From: Nephromyces sp. MM_2019
Lineage: Eukaryota > Apicomplexa > Aconoidasida > Nephromycida
NCBI GenBank assembly: GCA_015657535.1
Contig: JADHZB010001786.1
Location: 1 to 50,998 of the forward strand
Length of the DNA stretch: 50,998 nt
Direction: 5' to 3'
The position numbers were made by a program, and so were the translations under genes. Positions 23,040 through 36,585 of this stretch are shown piece after piece. Every line of letters starts with the position of its first letter. Position 1 is the first letter of the stretch. The notes beneath the pieces are model-generated. The model saw only the letters and a list, made by a program, of their open reading frames with translations, searched no databases and was not told where the DNA came from.

Positions 23040-26000
23040 TTATTTTTTTACATTCTTTCCGTATGGAAAGTAGAAGCGACCTCCTTGTGACCTATACGGA
23101 GTCTTACTACCCTTATTCCTAACCCGTTTGCCTACAGATCTTGATGGATGCTTCCCTTTAAAGTCCATTTTGAAGGGAAAATTTTCCCCCGAAAATGACG
23201 CAGAGGCTACACCTTTTCCAATGAAATACCTGGCACTACTAGTTCCAAATAGCTTCAGCGCTTGCACCTTGCTGACTTCCTTGTGGAGAAACCATATCAA
23301 TATAGGCAATTTTGCGGGAATCCCAGCTATATTCGCCTTCAGAATATGGTGTATTTGAACGCAATACGACTTGGCCTTTGGAGCAAATTTTGATACCTTT
23401 GTCAGTTCTCTATTTAAAATGTCATCAAAGTGGTTTAAAATAAAGCCAGAGGAGTACAACACCTTTTGCAAGAGCTTCGCAGCAGTCTCAAGGCAGCTGA
23501 GCTCCGGCGGAATAACCGTGGGAATTTCACTACTACTAATGCTTAGAGGGATACTATTGGGGCTTAGTAGCGCAAAAGGAATGTTTGCAAGCATTGGGAC
23601 CCTTAGCATTTGTGAAAGTAGGTGATATATCATCAAGTCCATCAAAGTAAAACCTTCTTTCATAGCGTTTGAAGTTCCAGGGGAAGTTTCAGCTAACAAC
23701 TTTTGCTGTGGATAACCAACAGATGCTGTCGACAATGGACTAGAAAGTTGCTGATGGGATGCAGCAGGCGTCGAAGAAGTTTCCTTGCTTAAATTAGCTG
23801 CAGGAATTTTCGGTGTAACATCAGGGGGGGCCCGCAATTTGGAGGTACGAGTAACTTTAGGAGATAGAGCAGCTCTCTGAACATAAACTTCCCGGGGAGC
23901 TGACACAAGTTGGGTAATTTGCATATGTCTCGTAGATACTGTTAAACCACCAGCTTTTTTCCCAGGGGGTTTAAAATCGGCACCCTTACCCAATTGTGAA
24001 GGTATACGAGGAGACACGCTCTTACCAGGTGGTATAGGAGACGTCAACGGAGTAGAAGAGGAGGAAGTAATAAGAGGCTTCGTCACATGGCTATTGTCAG
24101 CAGTAGAGAGAGAAATACTTGAAGCTGGTAACGTAGAAGCTCCCACAAGCGTAGATAAATTTGGAGAAGCCACCTCGCGATTAAGTAATGGGCTGGGCCG
24201 ATTAACGAGATTAGCAATTAGAGCTTTTATTGACTGTCTGACCTCAGCAAGATATCTGTCTCTCTCTATAACCCCGCCCGAAACTACTTGTATGCTGCAA
24301 AGCTCTCCAAACTTATCGTTTGTCAACCAAACCATGCAAGAGTTTAGAAAAACATAGATGCTCTCCAAAAGCTGCACTATATAGCTACCATTAGATTCAG
24401 ACAGCTGCGTAACCAGCGGGATAATCTCCAGCATTACAATGCTAAAGAATTGAAGGATGCAATATGAGTTATCTGAAAAAAGTTTTACGGCAAAGATATA
24501 TGATAGAATAGCATAGTTGAGGCATTTTAATAGTTCTATTAACATGGTGGCGTTGGCATTCAAATAAAAAGCCGGTAAACCTTCTGGGGTGAAATTTAGC
24601 GCTGAAAGCAACTCCTGAGGACTGGCTGCTCTTTTCATCGTCGGCGAGGCCATGCCACTTCCAGAAAGCACCTCTTCTACTTCATTTAGTTTTAAATCAC
24701 TGTAATATTGAGAGGTGTAGTAATGACTTACCTCATTGAGCCTATCAACGCTCAAAACCTCTTTGCAGGATGTGAACTCCTTTATAAACTTTTTGACCAT
24801 ACCATTTAAACAGTCAGTGCACGCCTTCAGAACAGGCTGCGCAGGATTACCCACAAACTCCTTCATAATCGAGTAAAGTAGATGAATCTGATGATGAGAA
24901 GGAAAATAATCAAACGAAAGAGAAATAAGCCGAAGAAACTTGTAAAAAACGGTATTATCCCAGGATTGAGAGACTCCGCCGTAGCATATCAGTTTCTCAA
25001 GACTCTCGCAAGGCGCACTCAACAGCGTATCAAAGACAACCTCAAGCGAAGGGCATTGCTTCATACTCAACTCCTCTTCTTCTTCGCATTCAGAAGATTT
25101 CAAAACTTCGACTTTCGCAAGGGATGAGCACCTTTTCAAGCGCTGATGAATTAGAGCAATTTTCTTTACAAATGCTTCACTGCTCGCATCCTCATATAGC
25201 AAGCAACCCGAAGGCTCAGCAGAAAACTGTTCTTCGACATCTTTCGTCTCCACATTCCCTGAATACCCTTTTTCGGAAAGTGATGCCTCCTTACATGGTA
25301 TCATACCGGTACTAAAAAGACTCTTGATATCCAGCAGCAGACTACGTTCATAGGCTTTGAAATTTTCCAGGAGAACAGCTTGATTATACTGAATAGTAGA
25401 TAAAGGATACACAGCTGAAACAGGCTTTCCCCATCGCACACAGCATATTGTTTCGAAAAACACTTGGATGTGGTTCAAGATAGGCCAAGTAAACAATAGA
25501 GGTGGAGTTTTCTGCATGAGTGGCATCTTTGTCGGATGCTCTCTAGAAGAAGCTGCTACAGATGACTGCAGTGGCAGATGTTCCTGCAAATCATAAGCAG
25601 GATTTATCGAGGGAGAATGCGAAGGATGAAAGTTGTGTTTATGTACAGAGGTAAGATCCTTGGAGGTATCTTTGCTGTCAGCCACAACATAGGATGCTAA
25701 CGAGTTTTCAGGAGGCTCAGAAACTATCGGTGATCCTAGTGCTATTGAAGATGCAGTGCATTCTCGAGTAGACTGGAGCTCCCCTGTGTTGCTGCAGGAT
25801 GAGTGTGTGTTTTCTTTTTTCCATCCGTAAATAGAGAGTTGGGAGATTAAAAGCTTGTGCAGTCGCATACGCAACTGCTCACCGTCACTTTCTCCACAAG
25901 AATAGGATAGGATTCTGCTCAGAGAACTAAGTATAGATAGTAACTGGTGGTGGCTTGCATGTCTCTGTATAGCACACAATAAAGTCGGTATAAAAATATC

Positions 26001-29000
26001 CCTTGCAATCCAACCCTGGACTTCAAAAGAGTGAGAAGCCGCTGTTAACGATGCATTGTCCATAAATAAGTTCAATAAGCAGCATAAAGCATCTATATTT
26101 GCGCCTTGTAGCTCATTGCGAATCAGAGCAATAAATGGGATAGGCAGTTCCTTCATCAAGTGAAGCTTTCCATGTAAACTTTCAGCTGGCAGAGGAGCAG
26201 TCCCCTTATTCAAGGAAGCATGCAAATTTTCACGTAGAACGCCCGACGGAGCAAATTTGAAAGTATCATTATAAACGTTTTGGCCGATGCTTGATTTAAG
26301 TCTCTTATGACTAGGCGAGCTTGCCGAATCCACGCACTCCTCTGATGATAAGAATCGACTATCCTTTGTAGATTCTCCACAACACACACTCATCGAACTG
26401 GTAGGTTTTGCGTCGTCAGTCAAACTTCCTAGCGTCGTAGAGGGTGCTTGTACGGTATCTGAACTGAGAAAATTCGCTTTAAAACAGTTGTTATCCTCTT
26501 CTAGTGGCAGATCAGAGGCTGATTCTTTATCGGTGCAGCTTATTGCTGCAGCGAGCTGAATCTTAGGTTCCTTATGGGGTGCAATAACTTTACCTCCAGA
26601 AAAGGAGCGATTCAAGACTTGAGTACCAGCACCTGGAACAGCAGAGTCTGCTGCTTTTGATGAAGCCATATACGATGAGGATATGCTCAATATAATCCTA
26701 GGCAGTTCATCAACATATAACGACTTTAATCTAAGAAAAGGAGCCTTAAAATAGACGTTTTGCTTGAATCTCTGTAATAAAAACATCGTCCTCCAGAGGC
26801 TCAAAAGCAATGTCTTTACAAAGTTAAATGTTATAAAGGCATGCTCAGTCGTATCCATAAGCCGTTCTGCCATTAGTGCCATGCAGTTTAAACTACTGTG
26901 ATGCTTGGCAGCATCATGAGGCAGTTGCAGTTTATCCAATTGCCATAGTCCCAATGAGTGAAATCTGGAGGTAAGCAATAAAGTATTAAAGAGATTTAAA
27001 AAGGAGCTGCCGCCGTTAACTTTTCGAAAAAAAAGCTCCTTCATTGTGTGTGGGGGATCAGTGAGCTTCCCTTCTGTCTTATCACAAGCTATCACAGTAA
27101 CCTCTAGAGCATCCTTTTGACTAGGATTTCTTTGGTTTTTTCCAAGATGATAGTGCTGTGGTAAACCAGATAAATCCAGTTTTTTCCTTCTAATTTCTGC
27201 AGCAGCCATATTATCATGCTTGAATCTAATGCTCAATAATAAAACTAAGATTTGCGATAAAAATTCCTCACTTAATCCTTCATTCTGCCTACATTGGCAT
27301 AATAACCATAAAGCAGCTTCCAGCTCAACCTCTTCCCATCTTGACAACGTATAATCACCAATAGACACGCTTATGGTTGAATCGCAGCCACCTCTAAGTA
27401 ATCCCCCTGGAGCCAGATTTAGCGCAGTATTATCATTTTTGTTGGCATTGATGCCTTCGCTGTAAGAGGTCGTAAAATAATCATTGGAATGACTAAACTT
27501 CCCCAAACTCTGAGTGTTATTCCCCGTTAAACCTCTAAAATCTCCTGTTATAGCATTAACTACAGCTTCTGATACCTTTGAAGAACTCCTCTCGTCAGTA
27601 TCTTGAAGGTTAACTGATGAAGCAGAATCACTTCCACTAGCCATAGAATGGGTAACAGCAGAAATCCATTTCTCCCCATTAGAATGGACACCTGACTTTT
27701 GATGATTTAGCACATGAGGAGGCTGCCAAGCCTCACTATTTTGCACCATTGTGTCCTCCATGAAACTGTCTGTAAAGCCTACTTTAACACAACGCTCACA
27801 AAAATCCTCTGCTTGAGCTTGAGGAAGCAGTACAAAGTACTTTGCTAACGTTTCGCACACAAACCTAGACCAGAAGCAGCCCTTGAAAAAATGCATCATC
27901 TGCAGCATAACGGAAAGACGATTTCGAAATGCATTAAATTGTTGAAATAGCGAGACGCAATGCTGCAGCCATGTTACTTCTTCATCTCCTAGCATCTCCA
28001 GCAGGCATTTCGGTAGCATGGAATCAGCTTCGGACCGTAGATTTTTTGAGAGCAGCAGAAAGAGAATCAAAGATTTTCCATGAAAACGTATTCCATCCAT
28101 CCACTGACTCATTGAAGAGATTCTCAACACGCCTTTACAAAACGACTCATCACCCAATACCGCGTCCATTCGCAGCTGCCAATATTCTAATACCGACATT
28201 TGGTGCGACAACTCGTCGAAAACCTTGTGTGTGAGCTGATAATCAGTTTCCCTTCCTATCAGAGCTCTACCACCACTTGCGCGAGAGCGAGTTCCCACAT
28301 TTTTGTTAGCATCTGTATCGCACAGTTTTGGCTGAACAGTCAAATTTTCAGACACAAGAGCTTCCCCAGGAGATTTGAGTGATGATTTTGGCTCTATCAA
28401 GGGGTCCCACGAGGAGCTTACCTGTTGAGAGGCTTTATCAGCGGATGGTAGCATCTCCTGCTCCTTATATTCTAAAGCATGAGCCTCAAGAAAGCGGCCT
28501 TCTCCAAGCCTAAAAGCGTGCTCTACCAGAATACCCCTAGATGCATTCAAAAAGATAGATAATACCTCAACTCCTCCTTGAAATGCAGCTATAGAGCAGC
28601 TTCTAAAGAAAACCTCCACAAAATTTAGCAGTCCATAGATCTTTGAGGCTAAAACAGTGCAAGAAAACTTCACATATTCACAGCTTCCTTGCTCATAAGG
28701 AGGTTTTCCCTCAACAGCTACTACCTCCAGCAAAGAATGTTCAAAAAAGATACTGTGCATTTGGCTAGTATGATATCGCTTAGCAAATAGGATATTCCGC
28801 CAGGAATCAGCGAGTGTAGAGCTTCTCGCAGAGATTACATCATTCCACTGCGAACTGTTGTCTTCTTTATTATATGAAGAACTCTTCTTGTTGTTGCTTC
28901 CATAACCTACTCCAACCTCTTCAAGCAGCAATAACGTAGGAAAGAGATATTTTGCGATATTTCTCATCATTTCACAAATAGTTTTAATCTTCGCTACTGA

Positions 29001-32000
29001 AGCCCTGTTCATCAATAAAGAATCATCCCTCAAAAGATCGGCTTCTGTTGATGTTGGTGTTACGAAACTTTGAGGAGGCTGGCTATTAGTTATAGAAATT
29101 CTTCTGGCAGCATCTTCAAGCAAGGATATACAGAGTGGAAACAGAGGACTAATCGAGCAATCTATGCTTGGAGAGAGTACAGCAAAGCCTACAAAATTCT
29201 CAAAACAGGTGCAACAGTATGAGCCAAATTCCTCGGAAGAAAAGATCTGAAAAGTGGGTAAGAAGAAGAGCGTGGAAAGTTATTGGGGACCAGAGTTATT
29301 CACTGGCAAAAGCAGCAAACACACACTGGGAATATCAAAGTCTAGGAGGTTGACGCTACTGCAGTGCTTGTGAAGCAGGGAGAGGATATTGGTACTGCTA
29401 CTTAAAGTGTGTGTGAAGTAGAAAGAGGATATACCACTACAAACTGCTACTTTAAGCATGCAAAACAGCGGATCTTCCTAAACACTTATTGAAAACAAAG
29501 GAGTCAGAGTAAAACGCAAGATTTCCGCTTATTCCAAAAGATAAGATTCAATGAAAAAGAGACGGAATACGCACTAAATAAAACGCATCTTCATAGCTTC
29601 ACATACAATAACATGCCCATAATACATAACCCTCATTACCTTAACCTATATAATACACAAGATAATAGGCTAATGACAACCAAAACTAAAAAAACCGCAA
29701 AAAAAAACAGGAAAAATCGACAAGAAAATACAAAAAAATTGCAGAATAGAAAACCTACGAAACTGCTGCGTTCGACGTAAATTCATCCAAAAACCATCAA
29801 AAAGGCACGACAGATCTTAACACACAGCACACACACAATTCCGATACAAATTCTAGACAAATTTTATTTCCTATAGCTTACAAAGAGGAGGAAGAAGTCA
29901 AGCAAAATATAACCTAGCAAGAGTTAAAAAAAGTTTACAAAGGCATGAAGATATTCCTACATATAGCCTGAGTAGATTCCAAAGAAAAAACTACTCCCAC
30001 TAGCTTTTCAGCTACTTCATTGCAGGAAACTTCAAAAAATAGCAGCAAGAAAACGAACTCGATTGTTAAAAGAGGGAAACAACAGGCTTGAAGATGAAGA
30101 TATGATATGAAGAAGAAGAAAAATAGAGTTCAATTATAAAATTAGAGAAACTCAGCATTAGTCTTCTTAAATATTACAAAAAACGCATATAAAAAAATAG
30201 AAGAAAAAGCAGGAAAAGCAACCCAAATTTCTACTTAGAATGCAGAAGAAGTAGTAGTCACAAGCAGAAAAACCTAGTGTATTCGAAAATGAAGATATTT
30301 TCTGCAAAAAAGACAGATGAAACAGCAGATACACACACAGCTAAGACAGCAAACATCAATAAATACAAAAAAGCCTGCAATGTACATACCTGCCAGTCAC
30401 AGAACAAGTTGTTCAGCAGAGAAAATAAAAACTCATCCTCAAATAGCCTGGATAGATATGGCAAAAATTCTGCACAAGGGTAAAGATGTTCTATAAAATA
30501 CTTTGTAAAGAGCTTATGAAGGCTTCACTCATGCTTTGCTTCTTCTGGTGCATGTGTGCTCGAGTGATTTTTCAAAAAGAAGAAAATACATGCTCCAGAA
30601 ATCCCTCTAACTCCACCTTAGAAAAATCAGCCCCCTAACGATATTTTACATGCCAAACAGCTATGAACAAGTAGAAGAACTCGACTTCTCATACATATTG
30701 CTGAAACACACACACAAGAACATTTCTACTTCAAACTTCACTTAAAGGTATGAGCTTTTATTGTGAGAAAAATCAGAAATTTTGTCATATCATATACACA
30801 CAACTTTCTCCTTGATTTCATGCAAAAATCTCTCTTTTCTTCCGTTTTTTCATATCTCTGGATAAAGTAAAGTGGTTGCTACATTGTAATGCTACCAGGC
30901 GTGTGTGTGTTGAGGAGCTGAACTTCTCGCGTGCACTAAAGCAACTTTCTACAATGACAACTACATCAAATCACCCTACCAGCAGTGCAAAAAAACACAC
31001 ACACAACATACAATACTCCTCACGTGATTTCTTTATGTTTGAAATTTGTTCAAAGGAATGCTCATCCCAGGAAAAGGCATATTTGCTCAGTATTGCTGTA
31101 AATGAAAAGCTATTCGGTGGAACAGGATCCCTCCTTGCAGCATCGAGCATCTCTAAGCGATTGCTACTGGGGTTGTCGCTAAACGACTCATAGTAGTCAT
31201 ATGAAAAACTGTGCCTTACAATCTGAATAGCAAGCTGAAGCCAGCAAGCCAAACAGCGATAAAAAGCCTTCAAAAGGCTATAGAAATCATCCTCTTCTTC
31301 CTTTTCAAGGCTAAAATGCAGATCAAGATTAGCTTCAGAAAACAACGAAAAGAAAGAAGAATCATCATCTGCTACTTTCGCAGAAGCATAGAAGAGGGAA
31401 GAAGCGGAATTATCTCCCAAAAAAACGTCTTTTCCACCACTTTCACGTGGAGAAAACTGCTGAAGATTTCCTTTATTCGAGAAAGGTGGTGCTGGTGGGC
31501 GACGATCAGAGGCAGCTTTAGTAAGTGGTGCGTGAAGATCAGAGGCAGCTAGAAAATCACCATCACTTTTATTAGATAATGATTTGACAGGGGGCTTTTC
31601 ATCTTTACCTAAGCAATTTCCAGTTACTTTGGCAGTGGATAATTCAGTTTGCATGAATTTTTCTGCAGCTTCTTCAATGACTTTGGATTCGGAGGAGTTG
31701 GGAGTAAACTGCGGAATCTTCAAACTTGAATGCATCTCGCTTGAATCAAAGTTGCTTCGTAAAGTCTTGTCAAAGCTAGCGAAAACATCACCGGCTTTAT
31801 TAGGGCTTTCAGTCACATCAGCAGCCTGAAAATCTCCCTCTTTGTAGGGTTTTTCATTCGCCTTTCTTCCAGACTTTGAAGCATAAAAACCTAGTTCTTC
31901 ACTCGTTGAAGGAAGCTTTTCCTTCGCATCTGCTTCGTGCACACAAGATGCTGTGAAGGCTTCAGAGGAACAGCTAGCGGACACTTTTTGGCTCTCTACA

Positions 32001-35000
32001 GACGCATTTTTCCTACTCGATTCATTCATATTATCTTGTTTATCCCTATAAATCCTGCCAGCTACATACTCCGACACCCATATGCTGGTGTGCACTTCGA
32101 ATAAACATTGAAAAACGGAGCTTATATTCTGGCTAATGTGCAAGTACGAAGCACAAAGTGAGAATGAGCTACCAATGATGAAACGCCTAAACTGTGGATG
32201 AGGAGAGCCACCACGAAGTATAAAATGCTCAGCGATGCTTCTAAGCACTTCAATCATCATTCTTATAGAGCTAGGTTTCATCTTCAAAAGCAATAGTGGG
32301 TCGCTATGCAGCTCTATTACCCTCTGTGTGTTGAAGGAAGGTGTGTGTTCAACGTCCGTATAAGGAGGATTGTAATTATCAAATGACTGAGCTAGATTTC
32401 CAGTTAGATTTTTCTCGGGAGATTGACGCCTGACTGAAGGTGAAGTGCGAGCTTTCGCCGCTTCGCTATGAGAAACAGCTAAATTCTGAGATTTTCCAGA
32501 GGCAGGAGTATGCTGCTCGAGTGTAGAAGGAGGGAGCTCGCTTGTCATCTCAGTGGCTGAAGGCAAAGGAATTCCAGAAAATCATATTCTTCACTGAATA
32601 ACGAAGAAGAAGCAATCTAAAGTGAAGAAAAGCCTGGAAAGTGCGTTATTCCACCGTATGCTACGCAGGTAGAAGCAGTGGAGGAAGATCTGGGATATGC
32701 TATGAAGGTAGAAGCAACGGAGGGAGAGCTTGACCGCAAAGAGTGGGAGTTTCTAGTAGCAAACAAAAGCGCTTAAAGAGGCTTCTCGCAGCCTTTAACA
32801 AGCTTCTTTGGAGGCAGAAAGCCACTCAAGAGAGCCTCTACGCAGGTGATTGTGGGTAGTCATGGGATAATCTCTCGAAAAGTAGTTTTCTTTGATAAAG
32901 TCAAGAATACAGCGATATCATAGAGGAAGAAAACGCGTTATATAGCCTCTTCGTTATGAAATTATGCATACTACGTATATCGCTACACTGTATCTCCAAA
33001 AAGCTTAAGCCTTCTCTTCTTTCTCAAGAAAAAAAGGCTAGGCTGCAGCAAAAGGAGATAGTTAAGGGGGGGGGGTTGACTAGAGAGTGGAGGTTGAAGT
33101 GCTAAGCAGCTAAAGCCATCAACAGTATTTGCTTCAAGCTAAAACTGAATGAAAAATGTAGAGTAATAATGAAGTAAACACATTTATTGATATAAAAAAA
33201 GGGGAGAATCGCATTGTATACACAGCGTAGTTTCATACGCACAATTTCTATTGATAGAGCAGCGAAGAGAAGTGAGAATAATATTGCCAGATATAGTGCA
33301 AATTCATGCACACACTTTCTATTGATAGAGCAGCGAAGAGAAGTGAGAATCACACCACCTTCACACTACCATGTCTCCACATATTTAATAGATTCTATAG
33401 TGTCATGCTGAGATTTCAGACGCGGATTAAAACCTGTGATGAGATTCTTCGAAATGCTTTGACCAAGAAAGATAGCACATACACAAACTGCAAAGCTTTG
33501 CCAATATAGCTGAACAAGCTATCCTTGCCAAAAATTAACAAAGAATTCATCAAAAAAACATCAAAAAATCACTTTTTTCTGCAGATAATTTTCAGCACAC
33601 GAAATAGAGAAAGGTGGATAGACGTGTGTATATTTATAAAACCCAAAAAACGCATAAATTAACAACAAAATTCATCATTTTCATCCCTGAAGCTACTCAG
33701 CCACCGATTTCACAACAAACACACACAGCTTATTCCTCAGGTCCAATCACATATACACACCAAACACACACCACTTAAAGCAAATTTTACTACAGAAATC
33801 CATACTAAACAAAAGCTGCTGCCGATACCTCCTCGCACACCAGAAGAAGAAAGGCTGCCCCTCAAACCATCTTCCCCTGAAGATTTCCTCTCCCCTCTAT
33901 TATCTCTTTCTTCACTCGCAGAGTCAATTGACTCAACATGCTGCTCATTCAGAGAAATGGTCGATGAAGACGAAAACTTGCACTCCAACTTTGAGAAGTG
34001 GTGCCACAGCCAGTATAGCACTGATCTTAGCCCAGATAAAGCAAGCAGCGAGCTGTTTCCAGGCCTAGAGTCTTCCTTATCATTATGCTTTAAGAGCATC
34101 TCTATACAGTAGGGAACCGCTTCATAAAGCGACGCATTGATAGCATAGTCCAACGACTTTGTGCAATTCACCACCTTCAACAAATCCACCAGAAATTGAT
34201 GATTTGTAAAGCTTAATGAATCTTCTTCAATGAGTTCACTAAGAAAGTTTGAGCTTTTGAGCAATCTATTCTCTGAAGCTGCTATTAACGTGTGTGCTCC
34301 TCTTCCTCCTACTGGATAGGCGGAAGCAGCAGCCTGCGGAAATGCAGCTTCTTCTCCATTATAAGCTCCATAGTTTTCTCCGGAATATACACCTATACCA
34401 CCGGCTCCAAGCACCGATGCTTGCTTCGCTTCATTTATAGGGCTGCAACGCTGAAAACCTTCGGTTTTCTTAGGCAGCAAATTATATAGTAGAGGTTGTT
34501 GCTGTGAAGAATAAAAAGGTAATGTGTGACTACTACCACGTATCAGCGGATCAAACGGGCTACCCAGAGGAGCTCGAAATCTCTCTGCAGATAACGAGAC
34601 ATCTTCACACGGTAAGCTATTGGAATCGAAGCTAGATGCAGTAGCTTCCCATACATGAGATGGAGAGCCAGAAGCATCTGGAGAGAGGGAGCTAACGCAT
34701 CTATTTTCATAGTTAGCTTTTGGCCTCTCGAATACCTCAAATTCATTTAAAAGAGGTAGGAATTCTGTAGAGGCAATCTGCTTGATACAGCCAGCAGCAA
34801 AGAGACACAATCGAAACTCATCCGAGCTGAGACTCTTCTGCTGCTCAGATTGCTGCTCTCTAAAGGAGCTGGTAGCGGATTTACACGACACAGCGGTTTT
34901 TTCAGGATTATGTGATGTAAATGAGGAAGAATCATCAATTGAGGTTGAAGGAACCTCAAAAATTGTGTGCTTTTGAGGTCCGAAAAGAATCGTGTGTTTT

Positions 35001-35221
35001 TCGATGGAATGGTTTGGATTAAAATTTCGCCCGTACATACAGAGTATTTGTAGACATAGCATCCAAGCACTGCTTTGAGTAGCAAAAGACTGTAATTGAA
35101 GCAAAACAACTTGTTTCTGAGGATTTTTTCCCTCATCGAAGGTTTGGAGTAGCTTGATAAGATGCTGAGCCACCATCTCAGGAAGAGGGCCTTGAGAGGG
35201 GGCTGAAGCATTCTCTTTCAT
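23040..35221 (-). CDS. Giant helical-repeat protein, probable importin-beta/exportin-type karyopherin (about 3070 aa)
   Basis: Exons on the minus strand are 35221-33829, 32556-31024, 30469-30390 and 29246-23040. Donors are GTATCG, GTGAGG and GTATGT. Acceptors are CCTTCAG, TTGTGCAG and TTTTCAG. Phases match (1,1,0), totalling 9213 nt and ending in TAA. The N-terminus (PEMVAQHLIKLLQTFDEGKN, then Q-rich helix, SSAWMLCLQIL) follows the importin-beta N-terminal plan of helix, NP, helix, AW/C-L-IL seen in exportins and transportin-3. Further amphipathic helices recur, for example DEFRLCLFAAGCIKQI, IRMMIEVLRSIAEHF, LEDEFLFSLLNNLFCDWQ-like exon 3 sequence and EEFGSYCCTCFENFVGFAV, interspersed with Ser-rich, probably disordered inserts. 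The C-terminus is basic (RSVGKRVRNKG). Typical karyopherins have 850-1250 residues, so the inserts account for the excess. The exact family member is not identified; another HEAT-repeat protein remains possible. The ATG at 35221 has an in-frame TAG just upstream and A at -3. Confidence 0.55.
33060..33075. repeat. Short poly-G run in intron 1
   Basis: An unbroken G run of about nine bases sits in a GGGGGG-TTGAC context on the plus strand (C run in the transcript). Such runs are rare in the window and may be prone to slippage or assembly error. Confidence 0.6.
33245..33352. repeat. 35-bp direct repeat, 71 bp apart, in intron 1 of the giant gene
   Basis: TTTCTATTGATAGAGCAGCG followed by AAGAGAAGTGAGAAT occurs at 33245 and again at 33316 without mismatch. 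It lies inside the 1272-nt first intron (33828-32557). The spacer is not duplicated elsewhere. It looks like a recent local duplication. Confidence 0.93.
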
Positions 35222-35292
35222 CTTGGGAAGCAGATACTGCTAGCAAAGAGAGTTTGCCAGAAAGACATAAAAAGAAAGAGAGAGAGAGAGTT

Positions 35293-35560
35293 TTAAGGGG
35301 TCTCACCCCATGTTTTTAAGAAAGAATGAGATTTGCACCAGCGAAGAACCGAAACTGCAGAGGAGCCAAACTTTCCTGCGAAAAAATGTGGAAATTTGTT
35401 GGATGATGAAGGTGAAGAAGATGAAGAAAAGGATGAAGAAGTTGAAGGTGAAGGTGATGAAGGAGATGAAGAAGAGGATGAAGAAGATATATTAGCAAGT
35501 AATGATTGCAGCGACATCCAAGCACAGGGTAAATTCGGAAAATGAGGAAACACATGAAGA
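35293..35560. repeat. GAA/GAT trinucleotide-rich tract upstream of the giant gene
   Basis: From about 35405 to 35490 the plus strand is an imperfect (GAA/GAT/GGT)n run. It reads as acidic Glu/Asp protein on the plus strand (35333-35545) and as polySer on the minus strand (35293-35553). On the minus strand the block ends in ACATGGG-GTGAGACC, a good donor, and contains TTTTTTCGCAG-GAAAG, a good acceptor, so it may be a 5' non-coding or coding exon. Its frame does not connect in phase to the ATG at 35221, so it was not added to the gene. Confidence 0.5.
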
Positions 35561-36300
35561 GTGATTTGCCATTAGCAGAAGACGAGATGAAAAAGTTGAG
35601 CTAATTCTCTAATATAAGATTTTCTTCTGGATTGAATGAGCTTGGATAGGAAGAGATAGTGATTGCATCATTGATAATAGCGACTTGATTCAAAAATTCA
35701 ATAAGGAGAAATGAGAATAAAGGGGTGAAATGATGGCACCTCCACTATAAAAGAGTAAGCAGTAGGTTCTGAGAGAGAGAACTGCTACTATAAAAGGGTA
35801 AGCAGTTGCCACTATGATAGCATCTCCACTATGAAAGATCAAATAGTATGCGCCATGATAGCATCACTGCGACATTACAAAACTTGATAAGAGAAACCTA
35901 ATCAAACTCCATATAAAGTCCTAAAGTTCTGGGTGCAAATACTAGTCGAATGCTTGTTTTTTTTACAAAGTAGTATCCAAGTTATGCTACTGATGAAGAA
36001 GGAAAACTTTAATAAAAATGGAAAAAACTACAAATTTTCGACTTCAAAATGGTAAAACAATATTTTTCAAATTAAGTCAGTTTAATCTTAAAACATTCAC
36101 AAAAACTAAATACGATCGATTATCAATTTTATCCTTCAACTTATGCCTGAAAAAAATCTTGTTCTGCATGAAGATTGGATGGATTTTCCTGTAAAAAATT
36201 GCAGCTTTGCTACTGGGTGTGGTAATAGTGTGTAGATTAAAGGAGGAAAAGTCGAGATTCTGATAAAATTGTGAAAAAAAGCTATAGAACACACTCAATC
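35560..36300. other. Intergenic DNA, loosely repeated CACTAT/AAAGAG words
   Basis: Around 35735-35870, variants of CTCCACTATAAAAGAGTAAG and TATGATAGCATC recur at irregular spacing. No gene was recognised. The segment lies upstream of the giant gene and may include its promoter, but no element could be assigned. Confidence 0.4.
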
Positions 36301-36309
36301 TTGAGAAAT

Positions 36310-36372
36310 ACATACCGGAGAAGATACCATCTTGTGAAAAGGAGCTCTGCAATGAAGTAGAACTAGCCTCAA
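36310..36372 (-). other. Possible short 5' exon
   Basis: A 62-nt segment is bounded by TTTTTTTTAG and GTATGTATTTC on the minus strand. It is open in one frame (FEASSTSLQSSFSQDG...). It could be an upstream exon of the giant gene or of an unrecognised transcript. No phase-consistent partner was found. Confidence 0.25.
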
Positions 36373-36454
36373 ACAATCTAAAAAAAAGAAATCCAATTTA
36401 TTGGTAGAAAAAAAACTCAGTGTTTTGTTTATATAAAAAAAAGGGAGTGTTTGG

Positions 36455-36585
36455 GCGTCTGTGTGTATTCGTAGTTAAATCCCTGCGTGTGTTTGTGTGT
36501 GTGGTTAAATCCGTATGTATTCGTGGTTAACTTCGTGTTTATCTATGTATTTGTGTGTGTATATCTGTGTGTAACAGAATGCAAT
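36455..36585. repeat. TG-rich degenerate repeat (plus strand)
   Basis: About 130 bp of GTGTGT runs alternate with GGTTAAATCC/ATTCGT words, giving an imperfect 30-40-bp higher-order unit (TTCGTAGTTAAATCC, then GTGGTTAAATCC, then TTCGTGGTTAAC). Confidence 0.8.

Noticed and set aside
35333..35545. Plus-strand acidic Glu/Asp frame
   Set aside because: Simple GAA/GAT repeat without ATG. The opposite strand reads polySer. No independent evidence for a plus-strand gene.
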